Assembly (NCBI GenBank): GCA_028821265.1
Contig: JAPPGU010000039.1
Coordinates: 1-33,430, forward strand
Reading direction: 5' to 3'
Length of the DNA stretch: 33,430 nucleotides
From: a bacterium
GTDB lineage: Bacteria; Actinomycetota; Acidimicrobiia; Spongiisociales; Spongiisociaceae
Shown here: positions 7,913-16,664 of the stretch, in pieces
How the letters are laid out: the number at the start of each line of letters is the position of its first letter
How positions within the stretch are numbered: the first letter of the stretch is position 1
The notes under the pieces: model-generated
The model's database searches: none
What the model was told of the DNA's origin: nothing
What the model saw: the letters and a program-made list of their open reading frames with translations, nothing else
Made by a program: the position numbers and the translations under genes

Positions 7913-8942
7913 CGGGGGAGGAGCCGCCGGGAGCCCGGTGGGGTGCGAACACCTCGATGATCTCCTCGTAGTTCTCGGTGATCGGGAGCAGGGCCGGGTG
8001 GATGTTGGGCCGGACCGAGTAGGCGGCCACCTGTTCCCGGCACTGGTCGGGTGTTCCAGCCGCCGTCAGCGATCTGACGACGTCGATGGGTACGAGGGGC
8101 ATCGCGGCCTCGATCCCGCCGTCCCTCGGCGGCCAGCCTCCCATGGCCTCGCGCACGCGGTCCAGCAGGTCCTGGTCGACGCCGCTGGCCAGTGCGATGT
8201 GGGGTTGCTGGTCCAGGTACATGGTCGTCATCCTGGTGGCCACCTCGAGCGCCTTCTTCTCGTCCTCGTCCATGGCGATCACGATGGTCTGGGGGAGGTC
8301 CAGGTCGTCCACCCGCCGGCCGCTCCGCCGGGCGCCCCGCTCGATGTGCCCGAGGGCGTCAGTCAGGTAGGTGAGGGACGTGAACCCGTTGAGCATCACC
8401 CCGTCGGCCAGCTCGCCGGAGAGCGCCAGCATCTGCGGTCCGGTGGCGCCGACGTAGATCGGAACCCGCTTCGGGATGCGGGCCACGCCGTGCCCGAGGT
8501 CCAGGCGCAGGTCGCGCACCGCCACCAGCTCGCCCTCGTAGGTGACGGTCTCGAGCGCCAGCAGGCGGCGGGTGACCTCGATGTATTCCCGCATCTGCTT
8601 CACGGGCTTGCGCCGGTCGATCCCCTGCTTCCGCGCCAGCGGGTCCCAGTAGGCGCCGATCCCGAGCAGCATCCGGTCGGGGGCCAGTTCGTCCAAGGTG
8701 GCGAAGGTGACCGCCATCAACGACGCCGGGCGGGTCCACGAGTTGACCACCCCGCTGCCCACCTTGATACGGTCGGTCGCGTAGGCGATGGCGCCCATAA
8801 CGGAGATGGCGTCCCTGGCGGTGCGGGTCTCGCAAACCCACACCGAGTCGTATCCCAGCTCTTCCATCCTGATGGAGAGCGCCACCTGCCGCCGAGGGTC
8901 CGGCCGGTCGAGAAAACACATTCCCACGCGCCCACCAGTCAT
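7884..8942 (-). CDS. LLM-class (F420-type) flavin-dependent oxidoreductase
   Basis: 352 residues from the ATG at 8942, where the family-like sequence begins (MTGGRVGMCFLDRPD). GGGAGG precedes it by about 11 bases. The open frame continues to 9080 but with non-homologous sequence. Features of the luciferase-like monooxygenase / methylenetetrahydromethanopterin-reductase fold include ELGYDSVWVCETRTARDA, IKVGSGVVNSWTRPASLMA, LDELAPDRMLLGIG and PIYVGATGPQMLALSGELAD. It should be a cytoplasmic TIM-barrel enzyme using F420 (or FMN); actinobacterial members are mostly F420-dependent, but the cofactor is not proven by sequence. It is divergent from the aminotransferase at 9064, with a ~120-bp shared intergenic region, and overlaps the esterase gene downstream. 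Confidence 0.87.
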   Translation of the reverse strand: MTGGRVGMCFLDRPDPRRQVALSIRMEELGYDSVWVCETRTARDAISVMGAIAYATDRIKVGSGVVNSWTRPASLMAVTFATLDELAPDRMLLGIGAYWDPLARKQGIDRRKPVKQMREYIEVTRRLLALETVTYEGELVAVRDLRLDLGHGVARIPKRVPIYVGATGPQMLALSGELADGVMLNGFTSLTYLTDALGHIERGARRSGRRVDDLDLPQTIVIAMDEDEKKALEVATRMTTMYLDQQPHIALASGVDQDLLDRVREAMGGWPPRDGGIEAAMPLVPIDVVRSLTAAGTPDQCREQVAAYSVRPNIHPALLPITENYEEIIEVFAPHRAPGGSSPGATAASPVA

Positions 8943-9063
8943 GAAGTGATCGTCCTCCCTGTCAATGCCGATCGATGGCAACTCTACCGGGGGTGCCCTT
9001 CCGGGCTGCTGCCGGGCGGTGCCGGCAGGCGGTAGGCTGACCGGCAGTCTCGGAGAGGTGAAG

Positions 9064-10350
9064 GTGACCGCCGACTTCAACTACACAGAAGCCCTCCGCC
9101 GGGTCAGCGACGAGTACGTGGCCCGGAATACTCGTTCCATGGAGATCGCTGAGCGTGCCGCGGTGGTCCTTCCCGGAGGTACGACCCGGACCACGACCTT
9201 CTTCGCGCCTTTTCCCCCGGTCCTCGTGGCGGGGGAGGGAGCGGAGATCGTGGATGCGGATGGCAACCGCAGGGTCGACTACCTCAACAACTACACGTCG
9301 CTGATCCTCGGCCACGCCCATCCCGACGTGTTGGAGCGAGCCATGTCGGTGGCCCGCCGGGGAACCGCCTTCTCGTCGCCTACCGAGCAGGAGGTTGTCC
9401 TGGCCGAGGTGCTGGTCGAGCGGGTTGCCTCGGTCGACCAGGTCCGTTTCACGAACTCCGGAACCGAGGCCACGATGGCAGCCATGCGGTTGGCCCGGGC
9501 CTTTACAGGCCGCCCGGTCGTGGCGCGCTTCGAGGGCGGCTATCACGGCACGCACGATTACACGGCCACGCCGGGGGCGGGGATCCCGGACCCGATCGGC
9601 GACTTGGTGGTCACCCTGCCGCTGAACGACATCGCCGGTTGCGAGCGGAGGATGGCGGACGTGGCCGGCTCGCTGGCGGCGGTCATCATCGAGCCCGTGC
9701 TGGGTGCCGGGGGCGTGATCGCTGCCGACCACGAGTTCCTCGCCTACCTGAGGGACGCCACCAGCCGGATTGGCGCCCTGCTGATCTTCGACGAGATCGT
9801 CACCCTCCGCCTGCACACTGGCGGGGCCCAGGCGATCCGCGGGGTCCGCCCGGATCTGACCACCTTCGGCAAGATAATCGGCGGCGGGTTCCCGATCGGT
9901 GCCTTCGGCGGGCGGAGCGAGGTGATGGCCCTGCTCCACCCGACGGAGGGAACCATCAGCTGGGGCGGCACCTTCAACGGCAACCCGGTGAGCGCCGCCG
10001 CCGGCATCGAGACTCTGGAGGCGCTCACCGCGCCGGTCATCGACGAGCTGAACCGGTCCGGGGAGGAGCTCACGGAGCGCCTCGACAAGGCCCTCCAGTC
10101 ATCAGGACTCCCAGCCGGCGCGACCGGCACGGGGTCCCTCTTCAACATCCACGCCACCGGCGAGGAGGTCACCGACCATCGCGCCGTGCGGCGAGCCGAT
10201 CCCGAGCTGACCGAGCTCCTGCACCTGGGCCTGATGAATCGCGGGTACTTCCTCGGCCCCCGCGGCATGGGCTGCCTGTCCACCGCCATGACCTCCGAGC
10301 AACTGGACGGCTTGGTGGATGCCGTCGAGGACCTCGTCAACAGCCTGTGA
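9064..10350 (+). CDS. Class III PLP aminotransferase, glutamate-1-semialdehyde aminomutase-like
   Basis: 428 residues. LPGGTTRTTTFFAPFPP followed by NYTSLILGHAHPDV is the N-terminal signature of the HemL-like branch of class III aminotransferases. Further on are NSGTEATMAAMRLARAFTGR, GGYHGTHD, IFDEIVTLR (the Asp that contacts the PLP ring nitrogen) and TTFGKIIGGGFPIGAFGG, where Lys ~269 forms the PLP Schiff base. It probably moves an amino group on an amino acid or amino ketone. Heme-pathway HemL itself is unlikely, because no heme genes are nearby and the motifs are not those of canonical HemL. The GTG at 9064 is preferred over GTG 9058 because GGAGAGG then lies at a workable distance. Divergent to the LLM gene; convergent to the VWA gene. 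Confidence 0.87.
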   Translation: MTADFNYTEALRRVSDEYVARNTRSMEIAERAAVVLPGGTTRTTTFFAPFPPVLVAGEGAEIVDADGNRRVDYLNNYTSLILGHAHPDVLERAMSVARRGTAFSSPTEQEVVLAEVLVERVASVDQVRFTNSGTEATMAAMRLARAFTGRPVVARFEGGYHGTHDYTATPGAGIPDPIGDLVVTLPLNDIAGCERRMADVAGSLAAVIIEPVLGAGGVIAADHEFLAYLRDATSRIGALLIFDEIVTLRLHTGGAQAIRGVRPDLTTFGKIIGGGFPIGAFGGRSEVMALLHPTEGTISWGGTFNGNPVSAAAGIETLEALTAPVIDELNRSGEELTERLDKALQSSGLPAGATGTGSLFNIHATGEEVTDHRAVRRADPELTELLHLGLMNRGYFLGPRGMGCLSTAMTSEQLDGLVDAVEDLVNSL

Positions 10351-10428
10351 CGGTTGGCGGCAGCCTTTCCGGGCCGCTGACCCGTTCTTCCGATGGGGCC
10401 ACTGTTCGGTAACAGGCGACCGGTAGGG

Positions 10429-11574
10429 CTATGCCACCGCCCAGCCTTCCAGGACTCGGGCTAGGTCTTCCAGGCCTTCGATGCTGTGGCCTGCGATGAG
10501 TTCGTCGACGAACGGTAGGGCTGCCACCAGCCCGCGGGCCAGCGGTTGGAACTTCGGATCGCCTGCCAGGGGGTTGACCCATATGACGCGGTGCGCCTGG
10601 TGGGACAGGCGCCGCATGGCCCATGCCAGCCGGTCGGGCTCGCCCCGCTCCAGGCCGTCCGAGCAGATGATCACCGTGGCTCCCCGGTTGAGGCGGTGTT
10701 TGCCCCACCTTGTCACGTAGGCGCCCAATGACTCGCCGATCCTGGTGCCCCCGTCCCAGTCGACCACCAGATCGGTTGCCTCGTCGAGGGCCGCGTTGGG
10801 GTCGCGCACCCGCATGGCGTTCGTGAGCCGGGTGAGCCTGGTCCCGAAACAGAACACCTCCACCCGTCGCGAGGCTCGGCTCATCCCGTAGGCGAACTGG
10901 ACCAGGGCCCGCGAGAAGCCGGCCATGGACCCCGAGACGTCGACTATCAGGACGATGGGCCGGGGCCGCTCCATCCGGCGGCGCCGGCGGAGGTGGACCA
11001 GATCACCCCCGTAGCGAAGGGAGTGGCGGACGCTGCGCCGGAGGTCGATCCGGGGGCCTCTCGGAGACGGGCGGGTGCGCCGGGTGATCTTCTGGGGCAG
11101 CTGCAGGGTCGGTAGCAGCCGGGCCAGCCGGCGGAACTCCTCCTCCGTCCAGCGGTCGAAGTGCTTGGTCCTCAGGATCTCGGCGCTCGAGGCCCGTGGC
11201 CCTCCGGCCGCAGGCAGTTCCTCATCGCCGGCATCGAGCACCTCGACCTCCTGGTGGTCGGTGCCGAAGGAGATGGAGGCCGGATCCCCGTCACCGCCGT
11301 CGGCGGTCGCCAGCGGCAGGATGGCGGGAGTGGAGTCGTTCTCGGAACCGATAAAGAAGGCGTCGAAGGCGGCGTCATAGACAGCCAGGTCGGCTCGGTG
11401 GTTGATCAGAGTGATCCGGCCCGCCCAGTAGAGGTCCTCGATGCCGGCCGGGTCGAGGTCGGCCACCGCGCTGGCGTAGGACACCACCTGGCCCGCCCCG
11501 ACCTTGACCCCGTGGATCCGCAACAACCGTCCGAAACGGACCAGTTCGGTGGTCGGTCCGGGCTCAGGTCCCAT
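10429..11574 (-). CDS. VWA-domain protein, CoxE-like
   Basis: 381 residues. The N-terminal ~100 residues (RFGRLLRIHGVKVGAGQVVS) match the start of the CoxE/YeiN-type VWA family. An Arg-rich linker (LRYGGDLVHLRRRRRMERPR) leads into a von Willebrand A domain with the MIDAS motif DVSGSM near 213, the conserved Thr in WDGGTRIGESL and ICSDGLERG. Such proteins work with MoxR ATPases as chaperone pairs for metal-centre or complex maturation, for example in CO-dehydrogenase clusters. The ATG at 11574 lies inside the 3' end of the MoxR gene (11-bp overlap), so the two are translationally coupled. No CO-dehydrogenase subunits are in the window, so the client is unknown. Confidence 0.85.
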   Translation of the reverse strand: MGPEPGPTTELVRFGRLLRIHGVKVGAGQVVSYASAVADLDPAGIEDLYWAGRITLINHRADLAVYDAAFDAFFIGSENDSTPAILPLATADGGDGDPASISFGTDHQEVEVLDAGDEELPAAGGPRASSAEILRTKHFDRWTEEEFRRLARLLPTLQLPQKITRRTRPSPRGPRIDLRRSVRHSLRYGGDLVHLRRRRRMERPRPIVLIVDVSGSMAGFSRALVQFAYGMSRASRRVEVFCFGTRLTRLTNAMRVRDPNAALDEATDLVVDWDGGTRIGESLGAYVTRWGKHRLNRGATVIICSDGLERGEPDRLAWAMRRLSHQAHRVIWVNPLAGDPKFQPLARGLVAALPFVDELIAGHSIEGLEDLARVLEGWAVA

Positions 11575-12451
11575 CCAGCATCTCGACTGCCCGGCTCCGG
11601 ACCGTGGACAGGTCGTCGTGGTCCTTGATCACCGAGCCCAGGCTGATGTCGAGGTTGTCGCCGGTCACCTCATGCTCACCGAGCTGGTTCAGCGCTCGGG
11701 CCCAGTTGATGGTCTCGGCGACACCCGGTTGCTTCACCAGTTCCAGCCCGCGCAGCCTGGACACCACCCGGCTGGTGCTGCGAGCGAGGCGCGCGGGAAC
11801 CTCGGGAGCACGCGCCGCCACGATCTCCACCTCCCTCTCCAGGCCCGGGAAGTCGATCCAGTGATAGAGGCAGCGGCGCTTCAGGGCGTCGTGCAGCTCA
11901 CGGGTGCGGTTGGAGGTGATGATGACGAGGGGCGGGTCGGATGCCCTAACCGTGCCTATCTCGGGAATCGTGATCTGGAACTCGGAGAGGATCTCGAGGA
12001 GGAATGCCTCGAACTCGTCGTCCGCCCGGTCGATCTCGTCGATGAGCAATACGCAGTTGGCACCCTTGCGTATCGCCTGCAGCAAAGGACGCTCCACCAG
12101 GAAGCGTTCGGCGAAGAGATCGTCCGATCCGTCGCCATCCGCTTCCGCCCCCGCGGCCTGTCGCAGGTAGAGGAGTTGGCGCGGGTAGTCCCACTCGTAG
12201 AGGGCCTGGTTGGCGTCGATTCCCTCGTAGCACTGGAGCCGGATCAGATCCACTCCCAGTCCTCCCGCCAGCGCCTTCGCCACCTCGGTCTTGCCCACCC
12301 CTGCCTCACCTTCCAGCAGGAGCGGCTGCGGCAGCGTGAGGGAGAGGTAGATGGCGGTCGACAGACCCCGGTCGGCCAGGTAGGCCTGGCCGGCCAGCAT
12401 CTCGGTGACCGTGGCTATGTCACCGGTGAACCTGCCGGCGGGTGCGGTCAA
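11564..12451 (-). CDS. MoxR-family AAA+ ATPase
   Basis: 295 residues from a TTG at 12451 that overlaps the thiolase stop (TTGA); upstream starts reach 12496 but would lie inside the thiolase. Walker A is GEAGVGKTEVAKAL near residues 45-58, Walker B VLLIDEIDRADDEFEAFLLE, sensor 1 ITSNRTRELHDALKRRC, and the C-terminal lid ends in DNLDISLGSVIKDHDDL. This is the MoxR (CoxD-like) type that partners with CoxE-like VWA proteins; ATP hydrolysis remodels or activates a client protein. It sits between thiolase and VWA genes with overlaps on both sides, so the three are almost certainly one transcript. The start codon is uncertain. Confidence 0.86.
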   Translation of the reverse strand: MTAPAGRFTGDIATVTEMLAGQAYLADRGLSTAIYLSLTLPQPLLLEGEAGVGKTEVAKALAGGLGVDLIRLQCYEGIDANQALYEWDYPRQLLYLRQAAGAEADGDGSDDLFAERFLVERPLLQAIRKGANCVLLIDEIDRADDEFEAFLLEILSEFQITIPEIGTVRASDPPLVIITSNRTRELHDALKRRCLYHWIDFPGLEREVEIVAARAPEVPARLARSTSRVVSRLRGLELVKQPGVAETINWARALNQLGEHEVTGDNLDISLGSVIKDHDDLSTVRSRAVEMLDGT

Positions 12452-13623
12452 GGGCGCTCGAAGATCGCCGCCATGCCCTGGCCGCCCCCGATGCACATCG
12501 TCACGATGCCGCGCCGGCCTCCGGTCCGCTCCAGAGCGTGCATGAGCTTGATGGCCAACATCGTCCCGGTTGCGCCCACCGGGTGGCCGAGTGCTATCGC
12601 GCCACCGGAGATGTTGGTCTTCTCCGGGTCCAGGCCCGCGTCCCGTATGACGGCCACGGCCTGGGCGGCGAAGGCCTCGTTGAGTTCGATCAGGTCGATG
12701 TCATCGAGCGTCAGGCCCGCCTTGTCGAGCACGGCGGGGACGGCCAGTGCGGGGGCGTAGCCCATCACCTCCGGATCGATGCCGCTTACCGCCCACGCCA
12801 CCAGGCGCAGGCGCGGCTCGGCGCCCCGGGCCCGGGCCACCTTCTCGCTCGTCAGGACTACCGAGGCGGCACCGTCGTTGATGCCCGAAGAGTTGCCGGC
12901 CGTGACCGTTCCGTCCTTGACGAACACCGGTCGGAGCCGGCCGAGGCTCTCTTCCGTGGTGTTCGGCCTCGGGTGCTCGTCCACCAGGAACGGGTCGTCC
13001 TTAGGGCGCTCCACGCCGACGATCTGGTCCTCGAACAAACCCTCCTTGATGGCGACAGCGGCCCGGTGCTGGCTCTCGGCGGCGAACCGGTCCTGCGCGC
13101 TACGGCTGACGTTGTAGCGCTCGGCCACCCGCTCGGCGGTGGTGCCCATCGGGTACCCGCCGAAGGGGTCGGTCACCAGGGACAGGGTGCCGTCGATGGA
13201 CTTCCGAGGGCCCAGCCTCCAACCGTCACGCGCCTGGTAGTCGAGGAACGGCTGGCTGCTCATGTTCTCGTTCCCCCCGGCCACGACGATGTCCGCATCC
13301 CCCAGCATGATCTGCTGGGCGCCGGTAATGATCGCCTGCAGACCGGACGAGCAGAGCCGGTTGACGTTCATGGCCGTGGTGGATGACGGAAGCCCCGCCT
13401 CGAGGGCGCACCGCCGAGCGTTGTAGGCGTCAGGACCCACCTGGCCGATCTGGCCCATGACCACCTCGTCGACCTCTCCGGCTTCGACGCCCGCCCGGCT
13501 CAACGACTCCTTGATCGTTATGGCGCCGAGCTTGTAGGAGTCGATCTTGGCGAGCGACCCTCCGTACGTTCCGATGGCGGTCCGAGCCGCCCCGACTACG
13601 ACCACCTGATCCGTATCAACCAT
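12448..13623 (-). CDS. Acetyl-CoA C-acetyltransferase (thiolase)
   Basis: 391 residues, typical for biosynthetic-type or degradative thiolase. The nucleophilic Cys is in NRLCSSGLQAI near residue 89, the His in GGAIALGHPVGATG near 348, and the second Cys in MCIGGGQGMA near 376; NENMSSQPF is also typical. It condenses two acetyl-CoA to acetoacetyl-CoA or cleaves 3-ketoacyl-CoA. The ATG at 13623 follows AAGGAA. It is the first gene of a three-gene overlapping set with MoxR and VWA genes, an unusual association since neither is a fatty-acid enzyme. The 226 bp upstream (13624-13849) hold no gene or motif I can support. Confidence 0.92.
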   Translation of the reverse strand: MVDTDQVVVVGAARTAIGTYGGSLAKIDSYKLGAITIKESLSRAGVEAGEVDEVVMGQIGQVGPDAYNARRCALEAGLPSSTTAMNVNRLCSSGLQAIITGAQQIMLGDADIVVAGGNENMSSQPFLDYQARDGWRLGPRKSIDGTLSLVTDPFGGYPMGTTAERVAERYNVSRSAQDRFAAESQHRAAVAIKEGLFEDQIVGVERPKDDPFLVDEHPRPNTTEESLGRLRPVFVKDGTVTAGNSSGINDGAASVVLTSEKVARARGAEPRLRLVAWAVSGIDPEVMGYAPALAVPAVLDKAGLTLDDIDLIELNEAFAAQAVAVIRDAGLDPEKTNISGGAIALGHPVGATGTMLAIKLMHALERTGGRRGIVTMCIGGGQGMAAIFERP

Positions 13624-13849
13624 GCCTGTTCCTTTACACGACCGCGAACACCCACCCTTGGCTACAGAATCAGGCCGGGAGGCCGGCCGAGATACCGGGC
13701 GAATGGACAGTCAGTGATGCTAGTTGTTCTTGCCCGCAGCGGTGGTCGACAACTCGGATGATGGTGGTTGGCCGCCTGCCGCTCCGGCGGTCATCGGTGG
13801 CCCCACGGCGTTTCGCGCCGTCATCGGGAACTCACGGCCGGGTGTGGGG

Positions 13850-15061
13850 CTAGCGGCTCCGGCTGATCAACTGGTCGGCGATGGCGTCGAACCGGTCGGC
13901 TGCCGCGGCGTACCCGGCGGCCGCCGCCCGGCGGTCGGAGCCGTCATCCGGTTGGGGGAGGCGGAGGCCGGCCAGGACGTCTCGCGCCAGGGCGGACAGC
14001 TCACCGGCCAGCTCAACCGGGCCTCCCGGCCCGTCGTGAAGGTCGGCCAGGTCGACCGGTGGGGTCAGGTTCCGGACCGCGGCCTCGAGTGTCCGGGTCC
14101 TGTCGATGAGGTCGAGGAGGGCGGCCTCGGTCTGGCGGTAGGAAGCCCCGATGTCCAGCTGGCCATCCCAGGCCCGGTTGGCATCGGTAAGGTCGTTTAG
14201 GAGCCGAGTGGCTGCCGAGGTCAGGCTCGACAGTTCCTCGAGATAGAGAGCCGCATCCTCCGCCAACCCGTCCGAGTCCGGCTCCGCGGTGGCGACCCCC
14301 AGGTCCTCGGCATCGTCTTGCACCCGGTCGATCAGCCCGTTGATCGTGGTGACGAGTCCTTCGGAGGCGGCGGTGTAGTCGGCGAGGGCAGCCCTGCGGG
14401 CGGATCCGTCCTCGGGGAAGGGGAGCCTCAGCCCGGCCAGGACCGATTCGGCGAGGGGGACGAGGCCGGCGGTCAACTCGATCAGATCGCCCGATCCCTC
14501 ATGGAGGTCGGCCAGGGCGGTCGGAACATCCATCCCGGCGGCCTGGCCGACCAGAGCCTGCACACCGGCCACAACGGTACGGATGGCGTCACGGGTCATC
14601 CGGTAGTCCGGCCCGGTCGAGTGGCGGTTGTCGAATACCCGGTTGGTGTCCGCCATCTCCTCGACCAGGAGCGTGAGGGTCCGGCGGGCCTCCGCCAGCC
14701 CGGCGGCGTATTCCGGACCCGCCGCATCGGCGAGGGTGGTGGTCGTGGCCCCGGCGGTCGTGGCGGTGGTCGCCGAGGTCGTGGCGGTGGTGACCGCGGT
14801 CGTGGCGGTGGTGACCGAGGGTGCGGTGGTGGTTGGCGCGGCTGTGGTGGACGTGGTTGCTGCGGTGGTGGCCGCCGTCGGCGGGGTGGTGGTCGTGACC
14901 TCGGTGGAGGGGGTCCCGGCCGGTGCGGTGGTCGTACCGCCCGATGCGATCGTCGTTGCGGGCCCGAGGTCGTCACCGCCGTCCCGGTTGGTGAGGACGA
15001 ACACCAGGACCGCCACGAGCACCAGCCCCAGGATGACCTGGCCTAGCGCTCGTCTCCTCAT
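13850..15061 (-). CDS. Membrane-anchored Thr-rich protein with duplicated helical domain
   Basis: 403 residues from the ATG at 15061 (GGAGGGG six bases upstream); the frame extends to 15187 without support. Residues 1-27 are MRRRA plus one transmembrane helix (VILGLVLVAVLVFVL), so the protein is exported and anchored or a signal-anchor. Residues ~35-115 are a Thr/Ala/Pro low-complexity stalk. The rest is two homologous ~110-residue units starting near 137 (DTNRVFDNR) and 292 (DANRAWDGQ); shared blocks include ALADLH / DLADLH, the motif VLAGLRLP and a DGSxRRAA segment. No known family is recognised. The duplicated helical units, outside the membrane on a flexible stalk, suggest a wall-associated or sensor role, but function is unknown. 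Divergent from the EthD gene. Confidence 0.75.
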   Translation of the reverse strand: MRRRALGQVILGLVLVAVLVFVLTNRDGGDDLGPATTIASGGTTTAPAGTPSTEVTTTTPPTAATTAATTSTTAAPTTTAPSVTTATTAVTTATTSATTATTAGATTTTLADAAGPEYAAGLAEARRTLTLLVEEMADTNRVFDNRHSTGPDYRMTRDAIRTVVAGVQALVGQAAGMDVPTALADLHEGSGDLIELTAGLVPLAESVLAGLRLPFPEDGSARRAALADYTAASEGLVTTINGLIDRVQDDAEDLGVATAEPDSDGLAEDAALYLEELSSLTSAATRLLNDLTDANRAWDGQLDIGASYRQTEAALLDLIDRTRTLEAAVRNLTPPVDLADLHDGPGGPVELAGELSALARDVLAGLRLPQPDDGSDRRAAAAGYAAAADRFDAIADQLISRSR

Positions 15062-15272
15062 GCTCGACCCCTCCGATCGGCAATCCTGCGCCCATGGTTG
15101 ACCGATTGAGCGCTCGGTGGTCGCATTCGGGTGCCCATGAGATCCGGAGGCCGATCCTATCCGGGTAACTGTGCCGGATCGCGCCAATCATCATTGTCCC
15201 GCCCGAGCGCTACTTCGTGCCGAGCGTTTTGATAGATTCGGCGGCGAGAAGCCGGGAGCCTGGAGGTACAGG

Positions 15273-15638
15273 GTGATCAAACTCATAGGGACGGCCTATA
15301 AGCGGGAAGACTTCACGAAGGACGAGTTCTTCGACTACTGGTTCGATGTCCACGCCCCGATCTCCGCGCAGCTTCCGGGGCTGCGTGGTTACGTGGTGTC
15401 CGAGGTCGTCAGCAAGATCGGCGGCGAGTTGGAGACCGAAGCTTTCGTGGAGCAGTGGTATGACGATGAGGCGGCGTGGGACCGGGCATCGGCGACCGAG
15501 CAGGCGGCGGCCGCCTGGGACGACGTGGGCCGGTACGCCAAGACCACCGGTAGTTTCTGGATAGTGAAGGAGCATGTCATCGTGCCCCCGCCGGACCGCG
15601 GCCCCGGGCTGGCCTCGACATGGGAGACGGGCTCGTGA
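15273..15638 (+). CDS. EthD-domain protein
   Basis: 121 residues from a GTG at 15273, preceded by GGAGG (15262-15266) at six bases. The sequence VIKLIGTAYKREDFTKDEFF followed by DYWFDVHAPISAQLPGLRGY is the EthD signature: [KR]-x-F-x-x-Y-W-x-x-x-H with a following LPG. EthD-like ferredoxin-fold dimers act in oxidative catabolism clusters (ETBE, aromatic lactones and others), often with unclear catalytic role. It overlaps the following SDR gene by four bases (GTGA), so they are translationally coupled and may act on the same substrate. A -10-like TAGATT lies at 15233. Confidence 0.85.
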   Translation: MIKLIGTAYKREDFTKDEFFDYWFDVHAPISAQLPGLRGYVVSEVVSKIGGELETEAFVEQWYDDEAAWDRASATEQAAAAWDDVGRYAKTTGSFWIVKEHVIVPPPDRGPGLASTWETGS

Positions 15639-16420
15639 GGAGGTTCGAGGGCAAGAACGTCTTCGTCACCGGCGCCGGCAGCGGGTTCGGGCGCCGGACG
15701 GCCCAGCGGTTCGCCGAAGAGGGCGCCCACCATGTCTACCTGGTGGACTACAACCAGGAACGCTTGGACGACACGGCTCCATCCATCGAGGCCAATGGAG
15801 CGGTGCCGCACAAGATCTGCCTGGACATGGTGGACATGGACAACTGCGTAGACGCCGTGGCGCAGGCGCTGGCGGTCGATCCCAAGCTCGACGTGATGGT
15901 GTCGAACGCCGGTGCCTGGGTGGACGCGCAGTTCATCGACATGTCGACCGAGGACTGGCGGAGGATCATGTCGGTCAACCTCGACGCCTACTTCGTGCTG
16001 GCGCGGGAGGCGGCCAGGGCCATGCGGGACACCGGAGGCGGCGTCATCCTGTTCACCTCTTCGATCGTCGCCCTCGGCCATGGGCGCGGTTTCACCGCCT
16101 ATTGCGTGTCGAAGGCGGGGCTCGTTTCCCTGGCCAGGGCGATCGCGGTGGAGTGCGCCCCGTACGGGATCAGGGCGAACTGCGTCAGCCCGGGCCCGGC
16201 CGACACCCAGCAGTCGGTGGACCTGGTCGGGGACGAGTTGATGGACAAGTGGCGGCAGGAGGGTTTCCCGGTAGTACCGGCCAACCGCCTGGCCGACGAC
16301 GTGGACATCGCCGAGGCGTTCCTCTACCTGGCGTCCGACGCCGCCAAGTACGTGAGCGGAGTCAACCTGGTCGTTGACGGCGCCCTCACGGCCCAGACCT
16401 ACGACGTCCCGGACAACTGA
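15635..16420 (+). CDS. Short-chain dehydrogenase/reductase (SDR)
   Basis: 261 residues from GTG 15635, which shares GTGA with the EthD stop and has GGGAG (15622-15626) at eight bases; ATG 15620 is an in-frame alternative adding five residues without its own ribosome site. TGAGSGFG near 12-19 binds NAD(P), SNAG replaces the usual NNAG, FTSSIVALG holds the catalytic Ser, YCVSKAG is the Tyr-x3-Lys pair, and VSPGPADT follows. The C-terminus LVVDGALTAQTYDVPDN is SDR-like. It is a cytoplasmic oxidoreductase of unknown substrate, presumably in the same pathway as the EthD protein. Confidence 0.9.
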   Translation: MRRFEGKNVFVTGAGSGFGRRTAQRFAEEGAHHVYLVDYNQERLDDTAPSIEANGAVPHKICLDMVDMDNCVDAVAQALAVDPKLDVMVSNAGAWVDAQFIDMSTEDWRRIMSVNLDAYFVLAREAARAMRDTGGGVILFTSSIVALGHGRGFTAYCVSKAGLVSLARAIAVECAPYGIRANCVSPGPADTQQSVDLVGDELMDKWRQEGFPVVPANRLADDVDIAEAFLYLASDAAKYVSGVNLVVDGALTAQTYDVPDN

Positions 16421-16550
16421 GAACTCCCTCCGCCCATCGGTCCCGGCGGGCGGTCGGTTGACCGGCCACTAACAGGTCGCCGGGGCGGGCACCGCTCTCC
16501 GGGCGAGGTAGGCGGGCCCGCCGGCCGATGGCTCGGTGCGGTCGACCGCG

Positions 16551-16649
16551 AGGAGGGTGCTCAAAGACGGGGATGGTTCGCCGTGGTCCATTGATCCGGG
16601 GTTGGATTGCAAGCTATCGGGCCAACTGGACATTTCTCGGTACCCTCCT
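16551..16649 (+). repeat. M-element copy 2
   Basis: 99 bp. It starts AGGAGGGTGCTCAAAG and ends CATTTCTCGGTACCCTCCT; the arms pair with few mismatches. The 3' portion GGGCCAACTGGACATTTCTC is nearly identical to copies 3 and 4. It ends 15 bp upstream of the lipoprotein start codon at 16665, and no Shine-Dalgarno lies between them. Confidence 0.7.
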
Positions 16650-16664
16650 ACCCTCCCCACCGGG

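Noticed and set aside
9064-10350. True HemL (heme pathway)
   Set aside because: The protein has the class III fold and Lys site, but no heme genes are nearby and its motifs fit the broader HemL-like aminotransferases.
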